The notes beneath the pieces were generated by a model, which was not told where the DNA came from, ran no database searches, and saw nothing but the letters and a program-made list of their open reading frames with translations. Position numbers and translations under genes: made by a program. A stretch of DNA of 64,000 nucleotides, from assembly GCF_004379255.2 (NCBI RefSeq), contig NC_056038.1, forward strand, positions 11,198,729 to 11,262,728, given 5' to 3'. Source of the DNA: Salvia splendens (lineage: Eukaryota; Streptophyta; Magnoliopsida; Lamiales; Lamiaceae). Of the stretch, positions 10,961-20,849 are shown piece after piece; the first letter of the stretch is position 1; the number at the start of each line of letters is the position of its first letter.

Positions 10961-12954
10961 TGTGACGCCCCGGAATTTTGTTCTTTCTTTTAGATAAATC
11001 AGAATTATTAGCTTACTTTGTTCTCGTTTAGAAGGTGTAGAAATTTCGTTGTAATTCCCGACCTGGAATAAATTAGGTATGGATGTTGAAACAAACAAGG
11101 TGCAAGGAAATTTATTCAAGAATAAAAGTAAATGATATGTTTTTATTAGAAGAGCAATTTGGAGATACAATTACATGAATAATGGAGATACTAATAGTAC
11201 ATGTTTACTTTTGAAAGAGACTACACATAGATAAATTGCATCAAGTGGTACTACAATTGTAGAAATACAACCCCTTCACTTTAAGAACTCTATTACTACG
11301 TACTTGGAGACTATGCTTTTTGGCAAAGAAAACAAAGTGGTACTAGTCAAACCCTTCTTCTTCTTCTTCTTCTTCTTCTTCTTCTTCTTCTTCTTCTTCT
11401 TCTCCCCCCTCTCTGTTTTGGCACCCCCACAAGACCACCCCAAATCTTGGCAGCCATGTACCTACAAGAATAACACAATAATGGGGTTAGAAAGTGAGCT
11501 CAAGATTAGAGAGAAAGGAGAGGCAAGCTCAATTTAGAAAGGGATGAAGTAGGCTAAACAAATAGCCAAGAGGCTGCAATTTAGGACTTGAGGTCAGCCA
11601 CCTTTTGTCCTCGATTCAAGTATCATCAAAGGGGGGATCAAAACAAAAGGCCCCGATAGAGTGAACTCATCGCCAAGCTCAAAAGAAGCAAGGCAAATCC
11701 CCACAAATCCAAGGCTGGAAAGTCAGCCTACAAACAACCCTAAGGTTTACACCAATTTAGCATGATCAACATATTTATAAAGCTCAAAAGGGAGCTAAGT
11801 TTGTAGCCAAAATTAGGAACACCAATGCCCCAAATTCTGCCACAAGAAGCCAAGGAATTGGCCTATAAATACCGCCGCCCCCCTCCCCACTCCATATCTA
11901 CATTCTGTCAAATTTTCACAAGGAAAGGAGTGCGACAGAGTGAGGAGCAGCGGCGCGAGGCGGTGGCAGCAAGAGGGCAAACCGAGAGGATCCGCCGAGT
12001 GAGGATAAATTATTCAAGGGAAAGTGAGTCCAAACGAGAGTTGATAATTGGAGATAAGCGTATCAGGTGGATTTTCTTTTAATATCCAACACTATAGTGT
12101 GGATATAAAGCAAATACTTTTGAAGTTATGAAATATCATCTTTTCTCAAAATGGAGATGTGATTATTTTAAAGTTGTTGTCATGCCATAAAGTGTTTGTT
12201 TTCGAGGCCGGTCTGATAGGGCTATATGCCGAGAGTTTGGCGATGCCAAAATTAAGTAACGAATTCGGTACCTAATAGGACCGCAAATCCTGTTCGGAAT
12301 GATGTGCACAAGAGTCGTGAGCCATCCTAGAGAGGTTGGCCGGCCATGGTGTCCGTTGAAGGTGGCCACCTTCACGGTACACGACTTACAAATATGGTAG
12401 GAAATTTGAAGAACTTAGACTGCAGTCAAACTTTTAAGATCACAAAAGAATTTAGTATGCTCGGGCCTTTTAAGAAAAACCCCCGTGTGATACTGTTGAT
12501 GGATGGTAACTATATAATGTATGCTTTGATTTTCGGCAAGTGTCCACTGAGTACTCATGTACTCAGCCCTGCATGTATTTATAAATGTGTAGGTTGAACG
12601 TCAAGAGGAAGGAGCATTGATCGGAGTCGATGTTATTAAGTAATCAAGTGGATTTATCGACGATTCGTGTCTTCATACACGAAGTCGTTTAGCAAGGACT
12701 TATTCCGCTGTATTTTGTTAAGTGAGAATTTCAAGTCTCACATTCGAACTCTGATTTAGTTGATAAGATGAGTTATTCTATTTCTGAGACCATATAATTG
12801 AATACTTGGCACCTATCTTATGGTATTAATCGATTTGGCCTTTTCGGCAAGTTCCTTGAATTTTACCCATTTTCTTTCCCCGCTTCTATAATCCCCCCCT
12901 TATTAGTCGTGAATTACCCATTTTTGCTATCCTTAGAAAAATAGGGTCGTGACA
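10961..12954 (+). mobile_element. Solo LTR, about 2 kb, inserted in the copia gag
   Basis: The element starts TGTGACGCCCCGG and ends GGTCGTGACA (TG...CA ends), is 1,994 bp, and is flanked by a perfect 5-bp duplication GCAGT (10956-10960 and 12955-12959). It has no coding capacity and no internal domain, so I call it a solo LTR left by LTR-LTR recombination. A second copy in the opposite orientation is at 34754-36862 and a decayed one near 42780-43500. Landmarks shared with those copies include the block around 12540-12600 (GAGTACTCATGTACTCAGCC). The LTR size suggests a Ty3/gypsy parent such as Del/Tekay; that is inference. Confidence 0.85.
11354..11401 (+). repeat. (TTC)n microsatellite
   Basis: An uninterrupted run of about 16 TTC units lies inside the solo LTR. 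It produces a spurious poly-Phe reading frame. Confidence 0.95.
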
Positions 12955-13577
12955 GCAGTAGCAGGTGGCGACAGAGCCACATACACCGACGGATCGACGG
13001 GCGGCATCTGCAACACCTCCATGCCGCTCCCTCCTTCACCTCTACATCACCTCAACGGCGGAGCCAGCAACACCCCCACCGGCAGCACGATTTCAAACAA
13101 CACAACCAAAGCATCAGTTGCTACCACCAAAAATTGGACAGAAGGTAAAATAGAGGTTCCGACAGCGAGTGAAGGCGTCGCAAGTGACCGGGGAGGGAGT
13201 AGGGTTCCGGCCGAAGCAGCCGACTCAGACGAGGCGGCTAGGGTTGAATGGAGGAGGGTTGGATGTTTTAATTCATCCCTCATTTTGCAAAAAGGCCCCC
13301 CAGTTCGGTTTTATCCCAAAAACAATCCCATCCGAAAAAGCCTCCCAAAATCCCCCGAGTCAAACCCTATATTTCAAAATCAGCCCCATTTGACCAAGAA
13401 ATTCCAAACAGTGACGCACTAAATTGGCTACCTCTGTGGGGAGAAACCATTCAGGAGGAGGATATTCAGGGGGAAAACAACCAAACTACCCTACCAGACC
13501 AAAATCATGTAATAGAAATCGGTCCAACAGCGGAAGTTAGCAGTACCACCGGGCAGTCAAATCCACAGGAACAGAAC

Positions 13578-15468
13578 ATGTCGCTTCAGGACACTGCCAA
13601 GCTACCTGACCAGTCCTTGAATCTTGAGGTACATGCTTCTGATCCCAATATCGGTACCCTACTTGAAATCACTGACAGTGACAGGGAAAACATAAGTGAT
13701 ACAAATGAGCCACCGACGGAACAGGAGACAGGGCACGGTAGATTGCCCCAAAGAAGTACAAGGGCATTCCACCTCGAAGATATTCGCCAGATTGGAAAGG
13801 GCGGAAATCTAGATACTGTGTTGCAAATCTTACCCAGGGACACCTTACAGAAATGGCTAGGGCATCCGAAGCTGCACTTTATGAAGAAGAAGAGATTCCG
13901 CAGTCCTTCGAAGATGCAATGAAACATAAGCACTAGAGGGAAGCCAAGAAGAAGGAGATTGATGCCTTGATAAAGAATGAAACGTGGGAGAATTGTACTC
14001 TACCTTCGGGAAAGAAACTAGTAGGATGTCGTTGGATCTTCACCATAAAAAGAGGTGCAGATGGTTCAATCAAAAGATACAAGGCAAGATTGGTTGCTAA
14101 GGGATATACTCAGGTGTATGGAGTAGACTACGAAGAAACTTTCTCCCCTATAGCCAAACTAAATACAGTAAGAGCGCTTCTATCTGTAGCTGCATGTAAG
14201 GAATGGTCATTATACCAGTTTGATGTTACAAATGCCTTTCTTCATGGAGAACTTGAGAAAGACAAAGAGGTCTACATGGAGGTCCCCCCCAGGTTTTTGT
14301 GAAGAATTTGGAAAAGGACAGGTGTGCAGACTGAGGAAGACCCTTTTATGGGTTAAAGCAATCCCCTAGAGTGTGGTTTGGAAGATTTTGCCAGGCAATG
14401 TTCAAACATGGCTTCAAACAGAGCCATTCAGATCACACACTATTCCTAAAGAAGAGGAACGACAAAATGACATGTCTGATAATCTATGTTGACGACATGA
14501 TCATAACAGGAGATGATGCCGAAGAGATCCAAAATCTAAAGGAGAATCTTTTCAGGGAATTTGAAATGAAGGACTTGGGAGCTTTAAAGTACTTCCTAGG
14601 AATTGAAGTGTTGAGATCCAAGCACGGAATATTCCTAAGGCAGAAGAAGTATGTACTTGACATGCTAGCAGAAACGGGCCTACTGGACTGCAAGCCTGCT
14701 GAAACTCCAATGGTACCCAACCATGGATTGAAGATTGTGGATGGAGCTAAGCCTACAGACCGTGAAAGATATCAACGGTTAGTAGGTAAACTTATCTATC
14801 TTTCTCATACTAAGCCAGACATCACATGTGCAGTTGGAGTTGTCAGTCAATTCATGCATCAGCCTCAGGAAGACCATATGGATGTTGTCATGAGAATTGT
14901 GAGATATTTAAAGGGAACAACCAGTTATGGGGTATTCTTAGAAAAGAAGAAATATTTGGAAATTGATGGATACACCGATGCAGATTGGGCAAGCAATCCA
15001 GTCGATAGACAATCCACTAGAGGATATTTTACCTTTGTTGGGGGTAACTTAGTCACTTGGAGAAGCAAGAAGCAGAAAGTTGTAGCATTATCAAGTGCAG
15101 AAGCAGAATTTCGAGGGATCAGAGGTGGCCTGATGGAGATACTTTGGCTTAGGAGGTTGTTAACAGAAATTGGCTTTCCTCCTTCACGGAAAAGTCAACT
15201 TTTCTGTGACAATAAAACAGCAATCAGCATTTCAGAGAATCCAGTACAGTATGACAGAACGAAACATATCGAAGTTGATCGTCACTTCATCAAAGAAAAA
15301 CTTGAAAGCGGCATCATCGAATTTCCATTTGTCCGATCTGAGGAACAACTTGCAGACATACTAACCAAGGCGTTGAGTCCTAAAGTCTTCAAAGAATTTC
15401 TGGGCAAGTTGAGTATCGGAGATACAGTTGCTCAACTTGAGGGGAAGTGTTGGAAAAAGGAATCATAA
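13578..15468 (+). pseudogene. Copia pol remnant: linker, reverse transcriptase and RNase H, frameshifted
   Basis: Segment 13578-13922 looks like the linker between integrase and RT, but no integrase core precedes it: gag ends only 0.15 kb upstream. RT begins near 13967 ([18 protein letters not shown]) and breaks after a C7 run near 14285-14291. It resumes at 14371 with the YVDDM active site near 14485, and RNase H follows (DADWASNPVDRQSTRG, LSSAEAEF). The stop lies in the right LTR. The missing protease-integrase block (probably more than 1 kb) means this copy depended on other elements to move. Confidence 0.85.
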
Positions 15469-15717
15469 ATGGCCGCCCCTCATTCATTGCAATGGAGTTC
15501 CTAGAACATATTTAATAGTGGAGAGTTCCTAGTTGTGGTGTAGTTCCAATACTCATTTATTGATGTACGTAAAGAGACTCAAATCTCCCTATAAATACTA
15601 GGGAGATGAGAATTTCAAATATATAAGAAAAACATACAACAAATATATCTTTCTACCTCATACTTTCAATATGTCTTACCAATCTTTCTATACCTCTCTC
15701 TATTACCATCTTTGAGA
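15448..15717 (+). repeat. 3' LTR of copia element 1
   Basis: It is 270 bp, starts TGTTGGA, ends TTTGAGA, and is followed by the target duplication GGAGA (15718-15722). The TBL-upstream homology resumes directly after it. Confidence 0.92.
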
Positions 15718-16085
15718 GGAGATACAATGCTATTTTTGTGGAAAATAGAAAATCTAAATTGTTTAAATTAATGAGAAACAAACATGTAATTTCATTATCC
15801 AGATTAGTTTAACACACGTATATTTTGCGCAAGAGAGATTCGAGGGGCCAGCCTTGAAAATGTCTTGGTAGTCATAATTCTCGCTCTTAAGAGTGTGTTA
15901 TTTTGTTGTTTTTTTTTTTTATGATATCCTGTGTAATCTTTTATCTTACTCAATTAAACTTTTGAGAGGAGCCCTCACGTGATTATTGCTATAAGAGAAA
16001 TAGCTGGGAGTAGTAGTTGATTCAAGCATGTCACAGATGTTATATGACTTGATGCAATTAGATAAGAAATACACATACATTGATA

Positions 16086-16547
16086 CTCCCTCCGTCCGCG
16101 AATAGGAGTCATGGTTCATTATTACTCCCTCCGTTCCACTTTAGGAGTCCCAGTTGAGTTCGGCACGAGTTTTAAAAAATATAAAGGAAAGTTAGTAAAA
16201 AAAAGATAGTGAAATGTGGATCATATTTTTTTATATTAGTTTTATAATAAAATGTGAGTGGAAAAATGTTAGTGGAATGTGAGGCCTAATATCATTTATG
16301 GAATATTCCAACCGGGACTCCTAAAGTGGAACACCCAAAAATGGTAAACCTAAAGTGGGACGGAGGGAGTAAAACAAATGGTAAAGAGACCACACATTCC
16401 ATCAACTCATTCCATTCACGTATCATTTACAATTAATATTTATAAGTGGGGTCAATATTCCACTAACTTTCTTCCACTCACTTTTCTTAATATTTCTTAA
16501 ACCTCGTGCCAGAATGAAATGAGACTTCTATTCGCGGACGGAGGGAG
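16086..16547. mobile_element. Stowaway-like MITE (outer of a nested pair)
   Basis: The ends are CTCCCTCCGTCCGCGAATAG and its inverse (CTATTCGCGGACGGAGGGAG), flanked by TA on both sides (16084-16085 and 16548-16549). It has no coding capacity. The family moves with Tc1/mariner transposases. Confidence 0.88.
16125..16369. mobile_element. Stowaway-like MITE inserted in another MITE
   Basis: It starts CTCCCTCCGTTCCACTTTAG and ends with the inverse (AAAGTGGGACGGAGGGAG), with TA at each side. It lies wholly within 16086-16547. Confidence 0.85.
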
Positions 16548-16813
16548 TACACAATATTTGATAAAATAGATTATTTCACCATACTATCATATTCCGAAAT
16601 CTCTCAATAAAATTCAATACCCGAGCGTATGGAAGAATAAGATGAAAAAGTTTAAATGATTTACTAGTTTCCATTGCTTGAATTTAAGAACTCTGAATTA
16701 ATTGTGTCGTTTGAATGAGGATGAAACGCTTCTTTTACAGCACAAATCCAACCACAACAAAGAATCCGTTCCCAAAAGATAATCGAGAAAGTATAAAAAC
16801 AAAGTGTGTAATG

Positions 16814-18846
16814 CTAAGCTATAAATAATCTATCTATTTCTCTCTTGAGCAACTGATGCAAAAAATCATTCCAAGCATCAATAGGTCCAGGCAAGCACCA
16901 ATGCACGCAGTCATTCGCAAACGTCTGATTCTCCACCGGCCAATGCCCATATCTACTTGGATGGCCATCCGGCCGGAGCAGCATCGCCACCGTCGCATCA
17001 AACAGCTTGAACGTCCCTCCGCTCCTCCCCTCTTCCTGCGCAACTCTCAGCTCCTCCAGCTGTATCAGATACAGCTGGAAGCCATAATCCTCCAGCTCCA
17101 CCTCGCTCCTCCTGTACGGCCGCCTCCGCACGCAGTCTCCGCCCTTGTCCCACGCCGCCCCCTCGAAGTGCGACGGCGCGTACGTCCTCAGGAACGCCAC
17201 CCCCCTGAAGCCGGCCTCGTTGATGGCTCGGAAGGCTGTGTGGAAGGCGTGGCGATAACTGAAGTAGGCGGTGAGGTGGGTGACGTTGGGCTCCGGGCAG
17301 TATAGGCAGCCAGCGAGGCGGCCGCGGAGGTGGAAGTAGGTGGGCCGGAAGAACCAGTGGCCTGCGGAGATGACCACGTAGTCGAAGAGGGCGATCTGGG
17401 AGGCCCAGTGGAGGTCGGGCTCGTCCAGGTAGAGCTTGAAAGGGCGGCGCTCGTCGTTTGGGTCGGTTTTTTCGGTTTTGACTAAGTAAGGAGACCAGAA
17501 CATGGAGATGTTGAAGTCTTCCTCTCTGTATTCGTATCGTTGGTTTTGGTCCAATGGTTCCGACATGTCTACCGGATTCGCAACCTTGTAAATAATTTAG
17601 GGAAGATAATAAACAAAATACGATAATAACACACATTTTAAGTCATTTTGGTTGTATAACTCAAGAATAGATGAATTATCTACCCTAAATGGGTATTCAG
17701 TTGTGATATATACTCCCTCTGGTCCGTATTTACTGTTCCATGTTTTCTAATTTAGACGGTCCCCAATAAATGTTTGATTTCACTTTTACTATTTTTGGTT
17801 CCACTAATTCATTCTCAATCATATTTTATTATAAAACTAATATATAAAAGTAGGATCCATATTCCACTAAATTTTTATACTCACTTTTACTAACAAATTC
17901 AAACAATTTTTTAAAATCCGTATCGATCAAATCTAAAACATTTAATAGAGACATGATGGTACGGTATGATATGATATACTTACTTTGGACAAGAGACAGA
18001 TCAAAGACTGCATATGATTCCTGGCGACAGAATCGCCTACAAAAGCTAAGGATTTCCCTCTAACAAGCTGCAAAAACTGCCGCGGCTCGAAAAGAGGCAG
18101 CTCACAATCATCGGGCTTCCACCTCCATTTCAAAAAACCCCTATCGGGCCGCCCGAACTTGAGACAATTCTGGTGCTCCTGAATTGCATTGCACGTGTCG
18201 TTCGTGTAATACGGGCCGTTGGCATTCGGCACCCATTCCCCCGAAAACAAGTCGCACTGATCTTCATCGGACACTCGCCTTCTTATCTCCCCACGATACC
18301 TACTCTGATCGTCGCTTGAGCTTTTCCACTGCACTCCCTTTTGCTGCCTTCTCTTTCTCTTCCTTCTTCCCCTTCCCTATTGGCAAACGAAAGAACAATA
18401 AATATAATTAACAATATTCCACATCGATATAAAGAGAGAAATAAAACCATTGTATAAGTCTTTCTATCATTCCCTTTATTGCAAACATAACGAAATGCTA
18501 TTTAAAGAAAGCAATGCATTATTTACTAACAAATTCAGAGAGGAACCACCTTATCCTTATCATTGTTTTTCCTTATGGGAGCGAGGTGGTTGTCCACCGC
18601 TGTGGCCTTATCGTGGTGGCAGTCGGGGGAGCAAGGGTTCTCAGTTGGAGGGGGTTCCATCGGAGTAATTGAATCCACGTACGGTGGCAACGCCGTTTTG
18701 TACAATTGTTTCCATGAATCTCTTAACGCTGGATAATATAATGGAATTGTTATAACAATTACTAGAGCAATCAATGGAGCAAGTCTTGATGCTTTTCTTC
18801 GTGGCTCAGGCTTCCCAACTGGAAGCTCCGACGCCTGGAATTTCAT
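16814..18846 (-). CDS. TBL (PMR5-domain) O-acetyltransferase, complete, three exons
   Basis: Exons 18846-18550, 18376-17984 and 17584-16814 join in phase 0 at GT-AG sites and give 486 residues. Exon 1 encodes the cytosolic tail, one membrane anchor (about residues 21-40, [17 protein letters not shown]) and a Pro-rich stem. Exon 2 starts with a very basic stretch and carries the TBL domain ([11 protein letters not shown]) and the GDS motif ([11 protein letters not shown]). Exon 3 carries [25 protein letters not shown] and the catalytic DCVHWCLPG. The family acetylates wall polysaccharide in the Golgi; the closest resemblance is to AXY4/TBL27-type xyloglucan O-acetyltransferases (inference). 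The donor of exon 1 (AAG/GTGG) is a weak consensus, so that boundary is the least sure. This gene has an extra 5' exon compared with its neighbour at 7175-9224. Confidence 0.9.
17713..17945. mobile_element. Decayed Stowaway-like MITE in the TBL intron 2
   Basis: The left end CTCCCTCTGGTCCGTATT after TA, and a typical internal segment (GTAGGATCCATATTCCACTAA), mark the family. The right end is eroded. It lies between exons 2 and 3 of the third TBL gene. Confidence 0.55.
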
Positions 18847-19891
18847 TGCAATTTAAGATTTAGACATGATGATTCATATTAATTCTTTGAATAAGAGAAA
18901 AACAGAATCACTCTTTATGTTTTGGGAGAAAAGAAAGGGGAGTTTTCAGGAATGAGAAAGGTTCCAAGAAAAATAGGTCGAAGTTGGTTGTACAAGAAGC
19001 AATTATATAAATTCACTCGCATATTTGGTATTCATCATTTCGTTGTTAAGTAAGTTGTTCATTGTGTACATATTTGTATGGATGATGATTTAATTGAGAT
19101 CATTTATTACCCATATATATGTGATAATTATTCATTGCAGACGATTATGTGGCGCGATCTATAGAATTCAAAATTATCAACAAATATAATATAAAAAGTC
19201 ATATCGATGGTAACTCTCTATTGGGCAATACCGTAATGTGGATCAGATTATAGTTGCACAATACTCATTACTCATTTATACATATAGGGTGGCGTTCGGT
19301 TGCCATGACTAATATCATGAGACTATCCATCTAGGATTAAGTTGTGGAATTATTTTAGTTGGAGGGGGAGGCTATGACTAATTATCATGAGACTATCCAT
19401 CTATGATTAAGTTGAAGGGTTCAATCTTATGAACCAAACATGATACATATTTAATCATGAGATTTACAAACACCACATATTATGACTAGACGACTGGATT
19501 AGGATATATATGATTGTTACCATGAGATTCCCAATATATTTACCTATTTTATTTTTAAAATACGTACAAATATATATCCAACTGCCAAGTATCGAAACTT
19601 CTGGAAAAAAAAATTGTTGGTCAAATTCTGTACGTTTGTGACATACATGTCCCATAGAAGTTTTCAATTAAAAAGTTAATGGATATTGTAGGTATTTCTC
19701 TCTAACTTTGAAAGTGTTCCTAAAAGATCAAACTTATGACATGGGAGGTTTTAAATTGATTATGTATTTAAAATACTGATAATTCATTTCTGAGTGGAAT
19801 AGATAATTTGTATACATAATACGCCATCAAGTGGCATTCCACGTCATATAAATGTATAGTTCAGTAAACCAACATAAAAAAAAACAAAAGA
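18847..19891. other. Intergenic, with a direct repeat and possible MITE
   Basis: No gene is visible. About 19290-19450 starts GGCGTTCGGTTGCC and holds two direct copies of a roughly 37-bp block (near 19304-19343 and 19375-19412, sharing ATCATGAGACTATCCATCTA). This looks like a decayed MITE of unassigned type. Confidence 0.4.
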
Positions 19892-19970
19892 TGGCCCATG
19901 CAGATGCAGGTTTAGACCTGCGACCTTCGCATTATTAGTACGACGCTCTAACCAACTGAGCTAATAGACC
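19892..19970 (-). tRNA. tRNA-Ile (AAT)-like gene, probably a pseudogene
   Basis: Read on minus: acceptor GGTCTAT pairs with ATGGGCC (two GU pairs). The D arm is GCTCAGTTGGTTAGAGC. The anticodon stem TCGTA/TGCGA closes the loop CTAATAA with anticodon AAT. The T arm is abnormal: the stem GCAGG/CCTGC holds a six-base loop TCTAAA instead of TTCGANN, and six extra bases (ATCTGC) separate it from the acceptor stem, giving 79 nt instead of about 74. The B box is thus damaged. A T-rich stretch follows the 3' end, as for a Pol III terminator. Confidence 0.75.
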
Positions 19971-20849
19971 TTGTTGATAAGCAAATGAACAAGTTCATAT
20001 ACATTATGAAAATAAAGTGAAATAGAAGGCCGTGCTCTGCGAATCTCCCATACCATTATTTTCAGCCCCCCATGATTCCATGATCGGTTCCCTCATCTCT
20101 TCTTCTCAAATCTCAGCAAAGGTCATTTTTGAAATACAAGTTACAACAAATACTTCTTTCACTTCTGCTTATTCACAAACAATCATGAATGCAAAGACTC
20201 TGGACTCATCAGACATGCTCGAAGAGGCTGCATTTCCTGCTCACCAAATTAGCCTTAGTACTACTAATTCATTTTGCTTCGACATCCTGTTGCAATAGTA
20301 GGAAGGAGACACCATTTCATTTGATATGCCTTGTGTTACAGAGACGGCGCCATGTATCCTCTTCTATGGATGGCGCCACAGTTTCTGGCCTTGACCTCAG
20401 CCGGCAGATCCCACCATTACAAGAAAAGGTGCTAGTATTCTTTTGAGTTTTTACCATCACGCAAAATCTTATTTGAAAATCAATTACTTATTATTCGTGA
20501 CCAAAATCACTTCAACAATATCTTCCTGATACCATGAGAAATTCCCTAGTAGAGAGTAGCGAGCAGAGATATAGAAGATTTGGTGTTTTCTGTTTCATTT
20601 ATCAACTGGAAAACAGAGTGCAAAGCACTGTTACAATAGATATTGTTACAAAGCACTGAGAAGGATTCCGACGAATGTTTTATTTCACTTTTAAAACAAA
20701 GTGAACAACGAAACCCATTATTACATGTGTCAAGTGCGAGGAACAAACTTCCAAAGCAACTAGAGAAGAACTACTACTTACCTGTTGAAATGTTTTTTAG
20801 CACAAGGTTAAAAGGTATACTTACACAGAAGTGGATACAGGAGCTATTA
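19971..20849. other. Intergenic between the tRNA-like gene and the PGM 3' end
   Basis: No coding or structural signal was recognised; small frames here show no family features. Part of it is presumably the 3' UTR of the phosphoglycerate mutase gene. Confidence 0.4.

Larger units (their letters stand above)
9888..13422 (+). pseudogene. Copia gag split by a solo LTR
   Basis: The first part (9888-10960) encodes a copia capsid protein: the N-terminal motif LNGDNYLLWANLMERAI, a UBN2-like capsid core, and a C-terminal CCHC-related cluster (CTHCGGKRHTHETCFHLHG). It is interrupted by the LTR at 10961-12954. After the repeated GCAGT, the frame resumes in the same phase and stays open to a stop at 13420-13422. 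The likely start is 9888, or the in-frame ATG of MSDSDTEIP at 9927. No protease motif follows. Confidence 0.85.
9549..15717 (+). mobile_element. Ty1/copia LTR retrotransposon, defective, with a nested solo LTR
   Basis: The 270-bp LTRs lie at 9549-9818 and 15448-15717, with target duplication GGAGA at 9544-9548 and 15718-15722. The primer-binding site TGGTATCAGAGC directly follows the left LTR (9819-9830), complementary to initiator tRNA-Met. A purine tract (GAGGGGAAG) precedes the right LTR. Gag is split by a 2-kb LTR, protease and integrase are missing, and RT is frameshifted, so the element is non-autonomous. The LTRs differ at about a dozen sites (about 95% identity by eye), making it older than the gypsy insertion. 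It interrupts the 5' flank of the second TBL gene. Confidence 0.94.

Noticed and set aside
11304..11537. A 77-residue poly-Phe frame
   Set aside because: It comes from the (TTC)n microsatellite in the solo LTR.
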